64,000 nt of DNA from Oscillospiraceae bacterium (lineage in GTDB: Bacteria > Bacillota > Clostridia > Oscillospirales > Oscillospiraceae), in assembly GCA_017412585.1 (NCBI GenBank), contig JAFPXK010000024.1:44239-108238 (forward strand), written 5' to 3'. Of this stretch, positions 32,847-42,276 are shown piece after piece; within the stretch, counting starts at the first letter, position 1; the number at the start of each line of letters is the position of its first letter. The position numbers and the translations under genes were made by a program. The notes beneath the pieces are model-generated. The model was not told the origin of the DNA and ran no database searches. It saw nothing but the letters and a program-made list of their open reading frames with translations.

Positions 32847-33818
32847 TTACAAATGGGACAGATAGCGGGACGCCTCGGCTGCGGTGGCGGCCAGGTAGCG
32901 GATGACCTGGGTGGGGTACTCCCCTACCGCCGTCTCGCCGGTGACCATGACGGAGGCCGCGCCGTCCAGCACGGCGTTGAACACGTCGCTGACCTCGGCC
33001 CGGGTGGGCACGGGGCTGTGGGTCATGGATTGAAGCATCTGGGTGACCACCATGAAGGGCTTGCCGGCGGCGCGGCAGGCGGCGGCAATGCGCTTCTGGG
33101 CTGCGGGGAGCTGCCACAGGGGCATGGCGTTGCCCAGGTCGCCCCGGGCTATGACGATTTCATCGGCGGCAGGCAGAAGTTGGGGCAGCATAGCGACACC
33201 GTGGGCGTCCTCGATTTTGGCGAAGAGGCGCAGATGGGCGCAGCCCGCCTCCGCCATGGCCCGGCGAACCTGCCGCAAGTCCTCCGCGCTGCGGACAAAG
33301 GGCTGCATCACGCCGGTGACGCCCATGGCAGCGGCGTGGCGGAGATTCTCGCGGTCCAGGTCGGTGAGGGGCGGCGCTGTGACGGAAAGGCCGGGGACGG
33401 CTACGCTTTTGCGGCTCTCCAGGGTGCCGCCCCTGATGACGGCGGCACGTGAGGCGTCAAGACAGCGGAGCAGGAGCTTACCGTCGTCCAGCAGCAGTTC
33501 ACTGCCGGGGGCCAGGGCGGCGGAGACCACCCCGGGGAGAGGCAGCGCCTTCAGGTCGATTTCACCGCCCTCGGGCAGCATGAGGGGCTCGCGCAGGGCG
33601 CCGATACGCAGCTCCGGGCCCTGCATATCAATGAGCAAATCTGCCTTTTTGCCGGTGATGCGCTCCGCCTGTCGAAGGGCTTCAATGGCTGGCGCACTTT
33701 CCATTAAGCTGCCGTGGGACAGGTTCAGCCGCACCCCGGTCATGCCAAGGCGCAGCATTTCCGCCAAGATGGCGCTGTGGGCGCAGGACGGGCCCAGGGT
33801 ACCGTAGACGGACACCAT
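32847..33818 (-). CDS. Short pyruvate kinase-family protein lacking the C-terminal domain
   Basis: This 323-residue pyruvate kinase homologue ends after the catalytic barrel; classical bacterial enzymes have about 470 residues or more. Catalytic-site motifs are kept: GTLGPSC (about 5), VRLNLSHGS (about 29), IDMQGPELRIG (about 62), LFAKIED (about 200, catalytic Lys), VIARGDLGNA (about 224) and PTRAEVSDVFNAVLDG with VTGETAVGEYP near the end. The B domain is shortened and the allosteric C domain is absent. ATG 33818 follows AAGGGGAG by 8 nt; the longer frame to 33848 is rejected. It may be a true but unregulated kinase or a relative with another substrate. Confidence 0.8.
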   Translation of the reverse strand: MVSVYGTLGPSCAHSAILAEMLRLGMTGVRLNLSHGSLMESAPAIEALRQAERITGKKADLLIDMQGPELRIGALREPLMLPEGGEIDLKALPLPGVVSAALAPGSELLLDDGKLLLRCLDASRAAVIRGGTLESRKSVAVPGLSVTAPPLTDLDRENLRHAAAMGVTGVMQPFVRSAEDLRQVRRAMAEAGCAHLRLFAKIEDAHGVAMLPQLLPAADEIVIARGDLGNAMPLWQLPAAQKRIAAACRAAGKPFMVVTQMLQSMTHSPVPTRAEVSDVFNAVLDGAASVMVTGETAVGEYPTQVIRYLAATAAEASRYLSHL

Positions 33819-33908
33819 GTTTTCATCTCCCCTTTCCCGGTTATCCACTGCATGGTATCACGGCGGAGCGGATAGCGCAATACATTTCGGCCCATGGCAT
33901 AAATGGTC

Positions 33909-33937
33909 TTGTCAGAATTTGACCATTGTGATACTAT
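33909..33937 (+). promoter_or_regulatory. Sigma-A promoter of the acyltransferase operon
   Basis: TTGTCA (33909-33914), a 17-nt spacer and TACTAT (33932-33937), 27 bp before the start codon at 33964. Confidence 0.6.
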
Positions 33938-33963
33938 ATTTTTACAATGGGAGGTGAGGCGGC

Positions 33964-35088
33964 ATGGAGGAATACCGGCGGCATTTGCGGATCTGGAAGC
34001 TGCTGTACCCGGTGGTCAGCCGCTATGTGCGGCGGAAATTTGCTTTGGACTGGGACACCACCCGGGTGAACGGGCCCGTGCTGCTGATTGCCAACCACGT
34101 TACCGCCTGGGACCCTTTGCTGATTGCCTCCGCCCTGGACGGGCGGCAGATCTACTTCGTGGCCAGCGAGCATATTTTCCGGCTGGGCTGGGTGTCGAAG
34201 CTGCTGCATTGGCTGGTGGCCCCCATTGCCCGGCGCAAGGGCACGGTGGGGCTGGACACGGTGAAGGCCTGCCTCAAGCACCTGCGGGAAGGGCACTCGG
34301 TATGCCTTTTCGCCGAGGGCGAGGGCTGCTGGGCCGGGGTGAACAGCCCTATCTTCCCCGCCACGGGAAAGCTGGCAAAAAGCTGCGGGGCCACGCTGGT
34401 GACCATGCGGATCGAGGGCGGGTATCTCAGCCTGCCCCGGTGGGCCCGGAAGGTGCGGCGGGGCCGGGTGCATATTGCCACCGTGGGCGTATATCCACCG
34501 GAGGTGCTTTCCGGCATGACCGCCAGGGACATCAACAAGGCCATCAGCCGGGATATCCGGGAGGACGCCTGGCAGCGGCAGCGGGAAGCGCCTGTGGCAT
34601 ACCGGGGCAAGGCCCCTGCCGAAGGGCTGGAAAGGGCCTTTTACCTGTGCCCCGGGTGCCGGGGCGTGGGCACACTGACGGCGAGGGGCGACACTGTTTC
34701 CTGCCGATGCGGGTGGAAGGCGCAATTTACGCCCTTCCTCTCCCCTGCTGCGCCCTTTGAGACGCTCTCGCAGTGGGACGCATGGCAGAAACAGGCGCTG
34801 CACCACCGGGATTTCCCCCATGGAGAGGTGCTATTCTCCGATGAGGACATCACACTGACGAAGGTGGATGCCGGGCACCGCAGCCGAAGGCTTTGCCGGG
34901 GAACGCTGCGGCAGTTTGAGGGCGGATTTTCCATTGGGGAATTTCGCTTCTCCCTGTCCGACGTCAGCCAGCAGGCCATGGTGCGCACCCATCTGCTGCT
35001 GTTCTCCGCCGGAGCGGATTACTATGAATTACGGGCCGAAAACGGGGCCAATTTACGGAAATATCTGGAGATTTGGGAGGAGAAATAG
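33964..35088 (+). CDS. PlsC-type acyltransferase fused to a zinc ribbon
   Basis: The N-terminal half (about 1-210) is a 1-acyl-glycerol-3-phosphate acyltransferase-type domain with the catalytic LIANHVTAWDP motif (about 42) and the glycerophosphate-binding FAEGEGCWAG region (about 116). After residue 220 comes a Cys-rich knuckle (YLCPGCRGVGTL and VSCRCGWK) typical of a small zinc ribbon, then a C-terminal domain of about 120 residues that I do not recognise. The NHxxxWD form and EGEG instead of FPEGTR are unusual. It is followed by a GltS-like transporter 2 nt downstream. Confidence 0.85.
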   Translation: MEEYRRHLRIWKLLYPVVSRYVRRKFALDWDTTRVNGPVLLIANHVTAWDPLLIASALDGRQIYFVASEHIFRLGWVSKLLHWLVAPIARRKGTVGLDTVKACLKHLREGHSVCLFAEGEGCWAGVNSPIFPATGKLAKSCGATLVTMRIEGGYLSLPRWARKVRRGRVHIATVGVYPPEVLSGMTARDINKAISRDIREDAWQRQREAPVAYRGKAPAEGLERAFYLCPGCRGVGTLTARGDTVSCRCGWKAQFTPFLSPAAPFETLSQWDAWQKQALHHRDFPHGEVLFSDEDITLTKVDAGHRSRRLCRGTLRQFEGGFSIGEFRFSLSDVSQQAMVRTHLLLFSAGADYYELRAENGANLRKYLEIWEEK

Positions 35089-35090
35089 AC

Positions 35091-36461
35091 ATGGATTACT
35101 CTGCGGCCAACCTTTCCCTTTGGAACATCATCATTCAGCTGGGGCTGATTGCCGGGGCTATTTTGCTGGCCAATCTGCTGCGGCAGAAGGTGCCCTTTAT
35201 CCGCAAGAGCCTGATGCCCATTGCGGTGCTGGCGGGCTTCTTGCTGCTGGCGGCAAAATACCTTGGCATCGCGCCGCTGGACGGGCAGATCATGGAGATT
35301 TTGGTGTATCACGGCATTGCGCTGGGCTTCATCGCCATGAGCCTGCGGGTGCCGCCGGAAAAGGCGGGCGGCAAGGGCGACTTTACGGGGCTGAAATCCG
35401 GCGCGGTCATCGTAAGCACCTATCTGGTGCAGGGCGTGACGGGACTTATCATTACGCTGGCGCTGGGGTACACGGTGATGCCGGGGCTGTTTAAGGCGGC
35501 GGGGCTGCTGCTGCCTATGGGCTACGGCCAGGGGCCCGGACAGGCCAACAACGTGGGCTCCAGCTATGAGGCCCTGGGCTTTGCCGGCGGGCGCAGCTTC
35601 GGGCTGGCCATCGCTGCGGCGGGCTATCTGGTGGCCTGCGTGGTGGGCGTGATCATCCTGAACGTGCTGCGGGCCAAGGGGCGCATCCGCGCCGGGCAGC
35701 AGCAGGAGGACGCCCCTACGGTGGACTTCTTCCAGAGCCGGGACGAGATTCCCGTTTCCGACTCCATCGACAAGCTGTCCATTCAGATCGCGCTGATCAT
35801 GGCGCTGTATCTGGTGACATATCTGGTGTCACGGGGCATTACCGGGGGCCTTGCCGCGGTGGCGCCGGGCCTTGCCGAAACGGTGAACACGCTGATCTGG
35901 GGCTTTAACTTCATCATCGGCTCGGCGCTGGCCATCGCCCTGCGGGCTCTGCTGGAAAAGGGCCGGAAGGCGGGCCTTTTGAAGCGGCAATACCAGAACA
36001 ATTACCTGCTCAACCGCATTTCCGGATTCTTCTTCGACATTATGATCGTGGCGGGCATCGCCTCCATCAACCTGGAGGACATCCGGGGGCTGTGGGTGCC
36101 CTTCTTGCTGATGGCGGTTTGCGGCGGCGTGACCACCTGGGTGCATCTGGGCATCGTGTGCAGGAAGGTGTATGCGGATTATTACTATGAGGGGCTGCTG
36201 AGCATGTTCGGCATGCTGACGGGCACCATCAGCTCCGGCGTGCTGCTGCTGCGGGAGATCGACCCCAACCTGTCTACCCCGGCGGCCAACAACCTGGTGA
36301 CCGGCAGCAGCTTCGGCATCATCCTGGGCGCGCCGGTGCTTGTGCTGGTGGGTATGGCGCCTCGGTCTGACGCCATGTGCCTGGTGACCATGGCGCTGGC
36401 GGCGGTGTACGCGGCGGCGCTGATACTGCTGATTTTCAAGCTGCATCGCAGGGCGAAGTAA
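35091..36461 (+). CDS. GltS-family sodium/glutamate-type symporter
   Basis: This 456-residue protein has about 11-12 hydrophobic helices and a conserved glycine-rich pore segment, LPMGYGQGPGQANNVGS (about 144), like the GltS family of sodium-coupled glutamate carriers. A second matching segment is NNLVTGSSFGIILGAPVL near 403. Substrate specificity cannot be fixed from sequence. ATG 35091 follows GGAGGAG. It starts 2 nt after the acyltransferase stop, so it is co-transcribed, and it is closed by a strong terminator. Confidence 0.75.
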   Translation: MDYSAANLSLWNIIIQLGLIAGAILLANLLRQKVPFIRKSLMPIAVLAGFLLLAAKYLGIAPLDGQIMEILVYHGIALGFIAMSLRVPPEKAGGKGDFTGLKSGAVIVSTYLVQGVTGLIITLALGYTVMPGLFKAAGLLLPMGYGQGPGQANNVGSSYEALGFAGGRSFGLAIAAAGYLVACVVGVIILNVLRAKGRIRAGQQQEDAPTVDFFQSRDEIPVSDSIDKLSIQIALIMALYLVTYLVSRGITGGLAAVAPGLAETVNTLIWGFNFIIGSALAIALRALLEKGRKAGLLKRQYQNNYLLNRISGFFFDIMIVAGIASINLEDIRGLWVPFLLMAVCGGVTTWVHLGIVCRKVYADYYYEGLLSMFGMLTGTISSGVLLLREIDPNLSTPAANNLVTGSSFGIILGAPVLVLVGMAPRSDAMCLVTMALAAVYAAALILLIFKLHRRAK

Positions 36462-36475
36462 ACACATTGACACAT

Positions 36476-36511
36476 AGCGCCGCTCCGAGAGCTTCGGGGC
36501 GGCGCTTTTTT
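36476..36511 (+). terminator. Intrinsic terminator after the GltS-like gene
   Basis: GCGCCGC-TCCGAGAGCTTCGGG-GCGGCGC followed by TTTTTT. Confidence 0.85.
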
Positions 36512-36523
36512 GCGGCTTTATGG

Positions 36524-36552
36524 TTGCAAGAGGCGGCGGCTGGGCGTATACT
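36524..36552 (+). promoter_or_regulatory. Sigma-A promoter for the anion transporter
   Basis: TTGCAA (36524-36529), a 17-nt spacer and TATACT (36547-36552). Confidence 0.7.
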
Positions 36553-36581
36553 GGGGAAACGAGTGAAGGGGCGATGATTCC

Positions 36582-37691
36582 ATGGGATACATAGTTTCGT
36601 TCATTAAGCGGGAGCCGGTGCTGGCGGTGGCGGCGGCGTGCGCGGCGGTGAGTTGCTGCTTTGTGCCGCCTGACGGGGCGTACTGGGGCTATTTTGACCT
36701 GCGGACGCTGGCGCTGCTGTACTGCCTGATGGTGGTGGTGGCGGGGCTGCGGCAGGCGGGACTATTTGGCCACATGGCCCACGCCCTGTGCGGCAGGGCC
36801 GGGACGGTACGGGCGCTGGCCATGGTGCTGGTGGGACTGAGCTTCGTCAGCGCCATGGTGATCACCAACGACGTGGCGCTGCTGACCTTCGTACCCTTTG
36901 CGATGACGGTGCTGACGCTTTGCGGGCGAGAGCGGGACTTAATCTACATTGTGGTGCTGCAGACGGTGGCCGCCAACCTGGGCAGTATGCTGACGCCGGT
37001 GGGCAACCCACAAAACCTGTACCTCTACTCACGGTATGATATGGCGTTCGGCGATTTCTTCGCCATTACGGCGCCCGTCTGGGGGCTTTCACTGGTGCTG
37101 CTGGCGGCGGCGTGTCTGCCCGTGAGCCGGGAAAAGCCCGTGTTGGCGTTGGGGGACGTGCCGGAGGTGGACAGGCGGAAGCTGTGGGTCAACGGCGCTC
37201 TGTTCATCGTGTGTCTGCTGGTGGTGGTGCGTGTGCTGCCCTGGTGGGGGATGCTGGGCATCGTGGCGGTGGTGCTGGCTGTCTTCGACCGGAGGGCACT
37301 GCGCCAGGCCGACTTTATGCTGCTGCTCACCTTCTGCGCGTTTTTCATCTTCTCCGGGAATTTAGGGCGGATCGACGCGGTGGCGGCGGCGCTGCGACGG
37401 CTGGTGGCAGGCCACGAATATATGGCCGGACTCTTAAGCAGCCAGGTCATCAGCAACGTGCCTGCGGCGCTGCTGCTGTCCGGCTTTACGGACAGGGTGC
37501 GGCCTCTGGTGCTGGGCGTCAACGTGGGCGGACTGGGTACGCCCATTGCCAGCCTTGCCAGCCTCATCAGTCTGAAGCTGTACGGCAAGGCGGAAGGTGC
37601 CCGGACGGGACGGTATCTGGCGGTATTCACCAACGTCAACGTGGTATTTTTGGCGGTTCTGTCGGCGGTGATCCTATTGACAGGTGCATAA
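36582..37691 (+). CDS. ArsB/CitM-type anion transporter
   Basis: This 369-residue membrane protein of the ion transporter superfamily that includes ArsB, CitM and SLC13 has about ten hydrophobic helices. Family features are the SAMVITNDVALLTFVPFA segment (about 86) and the re-entrant ANLGSMLTPVGNPQNLYLY loop (about 127), with a repeat-related ISNVPAALLLSGF later (about 287). It is shorter than typical (about 430). Arsenite, citrate or another anion could be the substrate; no ars or cit genes are adjacent. The SD is weak (GGGG about 9 nt upstream). Confidence 0.8.
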   Translation: MGYIVSFIKREPVLAVAAACAAVSCCFVPPDGAYWGYFDLRTLALLYCLMVVVAGLRQAGLFGHMAHALCGRAGTVRALAMVLVGLSFVSAMVITNDVALLTFVPFAMTVLTLCGRERDLIYIVVLQTVAANLGSMLTPVGNPQNLYLYSRYDMAFGDFFAITAPVWGLSLVLLAAACLPVSREKPVLALGDVPEVDRRKLWVNGALFIVCLLVVVRVLPWWGMLGIVAVVLAVFDRRALRQADFMLLLTFCAFFIFSGNLGRIDAVAAALRRLVAGHEYMAGLLSSQVISNVPAALLLSGFTDRVRPLVLGVNVGGLGTPIASLASLISLKLYGKAEGARTGRYLAVFTNVNVVFLAVLSAVILLTGA

Positions 37692-37705
37692 ATGCAGAAT
37701 AGTAC

Positions 37706-37740
37706 ACCCGCCGGGGTCGGTTGATACGACTTCGGCGGGT
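37706..37740. terminator. Bidirectional hairpin between transporter and VanZ genes
   Basis: ACCCGCCG-(ggGTCGgttgataCGACtt)-CGGCGGGT, with a second stem inside the loop, between convergent genes. Confidence 0.6.
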
Positions 37741-37746
37741 GATGAT

Positions 37747-38247
37747 TTATCTTTTTCGGCGGGAGATGCACAGGGCCACCAGGGCTGCGCCGCAGAGGGC
37801 GCCCAGACTGTCGATGGCCACGTCCAGCAGCGCCGGGCCGCGGCCGTCCACGAACATCTGGTGGAGCTCGTCGGTGGCGGCGTAAAGGGTAGCAAGGAGC
37901 CAAGCGGGCAGCAGGGCCCGGCGGGGCTCGCCCAGGGCGGCGAACCACAGACGCAGGGACACGCCCAGGGCGAAGAACTCGGTAAAATGAGCGGCTTTCC
38001 TGATATAAAGCCCGGTAGCAAGCAATAACGCTTGCCACTGCTCCGCCGTATAAGACGCCAGGGAGGGGCGAAAAAACAGGAAAAGGCGGCGGGCAAAGGA
38101 GGCGCTCAAATCAGAGGAGACGGCGGCGCTTTGGGCGGAAAACCAGAAGATAGCCACCATGATGGCCAGGGCCAGCACAGTGGCAAGGGTCAGCGGAAGC
38201 GCCCGGGGCGAGGGCACTCCCCTGCCCCGGTAGCGGCGAATCTCCAT
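37747..38247 (-). CDS. VanZ-family membrane protein
   Basis: This 166-residue protein has four hydrophobic helices (about 17-36, 72-88 with FFALGVSLRLWF, 110-128 and 140-160) and VanZ family motifs IRKAAHFTEFFALG (about 80) and ATDELHQMFVDGRGPALLDV (about 122). VanZ proteins are small membrane proteins linked to teicoplanin resistance in one case, with the general function unknown. ATG 38247 overlaps the stop of the upstream HAD gene; the GTG 3 nt earlier is possible. Confidence 0.87.
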   Translation of the reverse strand: MEIRRYRGRGVPSPRALPLTLATVLALAIMVAIFWFSAQSAAVSSDLSASFARRLFLFFRPSLASYTAEQWQALLLATGLYIRKAAHFTEFFALGVSLRLWFAALGEPRRALLPAWLLATLYAATDELHQMFVDGRGPALLDVAIDSLGALCGAALVALCISRRKR

Positions 38248-38855
38248 CACAGGACGCCCCTCTCTTGCAGGTCACGGCGCAGTATGTCCATGTCGCCGTG
38301 GAACACCACGCCCTCCATGCCCTGCTCCATGGCGGAGAGGACGTTGGGGGTGGAGTCGTCGATGAAGATACACTCCTCCGCCCGGAGGCCGAACAAGGTG
38401 AGGGCCTTTTGGAAAAAGGCGGGATCGGGCTTAAGAAGATGCCAGTCCGCCGATACCATAAGCCGGTCCCCGAAGTATGGGGCCATGGGCAGCCGGGGCC
38501 AGTAGACGTGGTGGCGCGCTGCGGCATTGGAGAGGAGATACAGGGGGTAGCCCTTGTCGGACAGCTCCCGGACCAGCTCTGTGGCGCCGGGCATGGGGAG
38601 GCGGGGCTCGTCCCAGTGGTGGACCAGCTCTGACGCCGCGGCGTGAAGCCGCTCCGGCAGGCGGCGGCACATGGAGGCCAGGGCCTCCTCCTCGGTGAGG
38701 GTGCCCTTATCCATCTGCACCCACTCCACCGTGTGGAACACCTGACGCTCCAGCTCAGCGGCATCCTCCCCGGTGACGCCCAGGCGGGCGATGAAGGTCT
38801 GGGGCTCGAAGCGCAGCAGAACGCCGCCCATGTCGAACAGGATATTGCGAATCAT
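38247..38855 (-). CDS. HAD-family phosphatase (YihX-like)
   Basis: This 202-residue haloacid dehalogenase-type hydrolase has the nucleophile motif ILFDMGGVLLRF (about 5-16). It has Gly in place of the second Asp, as in the YihX/epoxide hydrolase N-terminal branch. YLLSNAAARHH (about 107), a Lys in HLLKPDPAFFQKAL (about 139) and the acidic FIDDSTPNV (about 168) complete the active site. The likely activity is on a small sugar phosphate. It is followed by, and overlaps, vanZ. Confidence 0.87.
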   Translation of the reverse strand: MIRNILFDMGGVLLRFEPQTFIARLGVTGEDAAELERQVFHTVEWVQMDKGTLTEEEALASMCRRLPERLHAAASELVHHWDEPRLPMPGATELVRELSDKGYPLYLLSNAAARHHVYWPRLPMAPYFGDRLMVSADWHLLKPDPAFFQKALTLFGLRAEECIFIDDSTPNVLSAMEQGMEGVVFHGDMDILRRDLQERGVL

Positions 38856-38888
38856 AGGTTCAAAATCGCCTTTCGTGAGAGTAGGGCT

Positions 38889-40352
38889 TCAGTTGTCCGC
38901 CCGGTTATAACCGTTTTTCATGTGGACACTGGCGTCATGGAGTACCTTATTGAGGGTGTCGGTGGTCTTTTCCCTTGCCATGGCGCACAGCTCGTCATTG
39001 GCCTTGGCCGCCAGAGAGAAATCGCCGGATGCCAGCATTTTGGCGTCATATTCCCGCAGGATGCGGCGTCCCTCCGTGGCTACGGCATTCTGATACCGCT
39101 CGATATTCTGGATGGAGGTGGCGTAGTTGTGATCCGCCAGGGCGGCGATCATCCGGGCGTTCCAATAGAGATTCTCGGTGGAGGCATCCAGAGTGACGCG
39201 GCTCAAATAGGCCGGGAAGCTGTCCACGCAGGTATAGACGGGCAGGGCGGGATTGAAGGCGGTGGAGCAGAAGGTAATCCACTCCACGCCCCGGATCTCC
39301 GCGGGCATATTGTCACGGATCTGGCAGATGGAGGTGACGCCGGTGCGGTTGATGCCGATGGAGCGATACATGCCGCGCTTGCCGGTATCGTGGGAGGAAT
39401 AGGGGTTATACTCGGTGCCCTGGTAGTGGCCGGAGACCAGATATTTCACGTCCTCCACCGCCACTTTGCGGTCCGGCACCAGGGCCCAGGGGATGTTGTC
39501 GCTCTCGGGGGTGAACTCGGCGTCGGGGCCGTCCCAGCGGTGGGAATAGGGCGTGAGATAGCGGCCCATGAACCAGGCGCGAGGGGTATTGTAGATATGG
39601 TCGGAATCACGGCGTGAGCCGAAGATGTCCCTGGGGTTGCATTTGCCGTTTTGATTGCAGTCCAACTGATTATCGGCGATAAACTCCCGCAGATCGGCAG
39701 AGCAGAGATGGGCTTTCTTTGCGCCGAAGGCGTCGTCGAAGTCGAAGCCGTCCATGGCGAACTGATTGGGAGCAATGACCACCGCCTCATCCGGCACACG
39801 GCGTGCCATCCAGTGGTGACCGCCGATGGTCTCCAGCCACCAGACCTCCTTTTCATCGTTGAAGGCGATGCCGTTGGACTCGTAGGTGCCGTATTGCTCC
39901 AGCAGGGAAGCAAGGCGCTCCACGCCCTCACGGGCGGTATGGATATAGGGCAGCACCAGCACCACGATGTCCTCCTCGCCGATGCCGCCGGGAATCTCCT
40001 TTTCGCCCCGCTTTTTGGCGGGCTTTAAGGTAACCAGCGGGTCGGCGGAGAGGACCCGGGGGTTGGAGGTGATGGTCTCGGTGGCGGTCATGCCCACGCC
40101 GGCGGCGTTGATGCCGGTGGCGGCCCAGACGCCCTGCTTGGGGTCTACGCTGGGGCAGGCGGTATAACGCATGGGGTTGTCGGGCAGGTCGATCTCCACA
40201 TGGGAGATGACGCTTTTATACTTCCGTTTCTGGTCCTTGGGGTTGACCACCACCAGCTTCTTCACATCGAAGGAGCCGTCGTCGGTGCGGGCAATCATGG
40301 TGGAGCGGTCATTGCTGGCGGCTTTGCCCACCAGAACAGTGGTACAGGGCAT
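38889..40352 (-). CDS. pepD: C69-family dipeptidase
   Basis: This 487-residue Ntn-hydrolase dipeptidase starts MPCTTVLVGKAASNDRSTMI, with the likely catalytic Cys at residue 3, followed by the ARTDDGS and SHVEIDLPDNPMRYTACPS segments of the PepDA family. GINAAGVGMTATETITSN near 82 and WWLETIGGHHWMARRVPDE near 172 are also family regions. The frame is open back to 40454, but an N-terminal Cys is required and ATG 40352 follows AAGGAGG by 8 nt. Cytosolic, because no signal peptide is present. Confidence 0.93.
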   Translation of the reverse strand: MPCTTVLVGKAASNDRSTMIARTDDGSFDVKKLVVVNPKDQKRKYKSVISHVEIDLPDNPMRYTACPSVDPKQGVWAATGINAAGVGMTATETITSNPRVLSADPLVTLKPAKKRGEKEIPGGIGEEDIVVLVLPYIHTAREGVERLASLLEQYGTYESNGIAFNDEKEVWWLETIGGHHWMARRVPDEAVVIAPNQFAMDGFDFDDAFGAKKAHLCSADLREFIADNQLDCNQNGKCNPRDIFGSRRDSDHIYNTPRAWFMGRYLTPYSHRWDGPDAEFTPESDNIPWALVPDRKVAVEDVKYLVSGHYQGTEYNPYSSHDTGKRGMYRSIGINRTGVTSICQIRDNMPAEIRGVEWITFCSTAFNPALPVYTCVDSFPAYLSRVTLDASTENLYWNARMIAALADHNYATSIQNIERYQNAVATEGRRILREYDAKMLASGDFSLAAKANDELCAMAREKTTDTLNKVLHDASVHMKNGYNRADN

Positions 40353-40512
40353 GGGATGTTCCTCCTTTATGGTTGGGGCGATGGCCGCCCCTCTTGTTAT
40401 CCTCCCTACTGTACCACAACAGATGGTGGGATGCAATGGGTTTGAGCGCCACATATCGCCATTCGCAGTGGAAATTTCGTGAAAAACGGGCGCAAAAAAT
40501 GATGTATCTTTA

Positions 40513-40541
40513 TTTACTTATGGTTTGGGACGCGGTATACT
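40513..40541 (+). promoter_or_regulatory. Sigma-A promoter of the formate/folate operon
   Basis: TTTACT (40513-40518), a 17-nt spacer and TATACT (40536-40541). The rest of the 250-bp gap shows no gene. Confidence 0.65.
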
Positions 40542-40602
40542 ATAAAAGATAATCGGACGGCGCGCACCCATGGCGGCATGGCGCCGGGAGGAGGAGACAA
40601 GG

Positions 40603-42273
40603 ATGGCATACTTGACCGACATCGAAATCGCCCAGGCGGCAGCCATGCGGCCCATCTGCGACGTGGCGGCGGAGCTGCATATCCCGGAAGAGGCGGTGGA
40701 GCAATACGGACGCTACAAGGCCAAAATCGACCCCCGGGCGGTGGGGGCGCTGCCCCGACGCGGCAAGCTGATTCTGGTGACGGCCATCACCCCCACCCCT
40801 GCCGGCGAGGGCAAGACCACCACCAGCGTGGGGCTGACGGACGCCCTCAGGCGCATGGGCAAAAACGCGGTGGCGGCCCTGCGGGAGCCGTCTTTGGGGC
40901 CGGTATTCGGCATCAAGGGCGGCGCGGCCGGCGGCGGCTACGCCCAGGTGGTGCCCATGGAGGACATCAACCTCCATTTCACCGGGGATTTCCACGCCAT
41001 CGGCGCGGCCAACAATCTTTTGGCGGCCATGCTGGACAACCACATCCAACAGGGCAACACTCTTGGCATCGACCCCAAGGCCATCACCTGGAAGCGGGCG
41101 GTGGACATGAACGACAGGCAGCTGCGCCACATTGTGGACGGCCTGGGCGGGCGGATGCAGGGCGTGCCCCGGGAGGACGGCTTTGACATCACCGTGGCCA
41201 GCGAGGTGATGGCGGTGCTGTGTCTGGCCACCGATTTAATGGATCTGAAGGCGCGGCTGGGGCGGATCATCGTGGGCTATACCTACGAGGGAAAACCCGT
41301 TACCGCTCATGATTTGAAAGCAGAAGGCGCCATGACCGCCCTGTTGAAGGACGCTATGAAGCCCAATCTGGTGCAGACGCTGGAGGGAACCCCCGCCTTT
41401 ATCCACGGCGGCCCCTTTGCCAACATCGCCCACGGGTGCAACTCCGTGGCTGCCACCGACATGGCGCTGCGGTTGGGGGACTACGTGGTGACGGAGGCGG
41501 GCTTCGCCGCCGACCTGGGGGCGGAGAAGTTTTTGGACATCAAGTGTCCCATGGCGGGGCTGACGCCCTCGGCGGTGGTAATCGTAGCCACGGTGCGGGC
41601 GCTGAAATACCACGGCGGCGTGACAAAGGACCTGCTGGGGCAGGAAAATCTGGCGGCGCTGGAAAAGGGGCTGCCCAACCTCCTGCAGCACGTGGACAAC
41701 ATCAAAAACGTGTTCGGCCTGCCCTGCGTGGTGGCCGTCAATGCCTTCCCCACCGACACGGCGGCGGAGCTGCGGCTGGTGGAGGAAAAATGCCGGGCGC
41801 TGGGGGTCAACGTGGCCCTGTCCCAGGTCTGGGCCAAGGGCGGCGCAGGCGGCGAGGCCCTGGCCCGGGAGGTAGTGCGGCTGTGCGAGGTGCCGGGTGA
41901 TTTCCGCCAGAGCTACGACGTGAACGCCCCCATTGCGGACAAGCTGCGGCAAATCTGCCGGAACGTATATCGGGCGGACGACGTGGCCCTGGCAGGCGAG
42001 GCGGTGAAGCAGGCAAAGCAGTTGGAGGCATTGGGCTTCGGCGGCCTGCCCATCTGCATGGCAAAGACACAGTACAGCTTCTCTGACGACCCCTCCCTGC
42101 TGGGAGCGCCCCGTGGCTTCACGGTGACGGTGCGGAACCTGAAGGTGTGCGCCGGGGCCGGCTTTATTGTGGCGCTGACAGGCGACATTATGACCATGCC
42201 GGGGCTGCCCAAGGCGCCGGCGGCGGAGAAGATCGACGTGGACGAAAACGGACGCATTACGGGGTTATTTTAA
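40603..42273 (+). CDS. fhs: Formate--tetrahydrofolate ligase
   Basis: Fhs activates formate with ATP to 10-formyl-tetrahydrofolate. The 556-residue protein carries the nucleotide loop [20 protein letters not shown] (about 65) and [20 protein letters not shown] (about 92). It also has [15 protein letters not shown] (about 168), [20 protein letters not shown] (about 265) and a C-terminal [18 protein letters not shown], all family-conserved. ATG 40603 follows GGAGGAG; the open extension to 40570 is not used. It is the first gene of a C1 operon with folD, folT, folC, fchA and a formate channel. Confidence 0.96.
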   Translation: MAYLTDIEIAQAAAMRPICDVAAELHIPEEAVEQYGRYKAKIDPRAVGALPRRGKLILVTAITPTPAGEGKTTTSVGLTDALRRMGKNAVAALREPSLGPVFGIKGGAAGGGYAQVVPMEDINLHFTGDFHAIGAANNLLAAMLDNHIQQGNTLGIDPKAITWKRAVDMNDRQLRHIVDGLGGRMQGVPREDGFDITVASEVMAVLCLATDLMDLKARLGRIIVGYTYEGKPVTAHDLKAEGAMTALLKDAMKPNLVQTLEGTPAFIHGGPFANIAHGCNSVAATDMALRLGDYVVTEAGFAADLGAEKFLDIKCPMAGLTPSAVVIVATVRALKYHGGVTKDLLGQENLAALEKGLPNLLQHVDNIKNVFGLPCVVAVNAFPTDTAAELRLVEEKCRALGVNVALSQVWAKGGAGGEALAREVVRLCEVPGDFRQSYDVNAPIADKLRQICRNVYRADDVALAGEAVKQAKQLEALGFGGLPICMAKTQYSFSDDPSLLGAPRGFTVTVRNLKVCAGAGFIVALTGDIMTMPGLPKAPAAEKIDVDENGRITGLF

Positions 42274-42276
42274 GCC

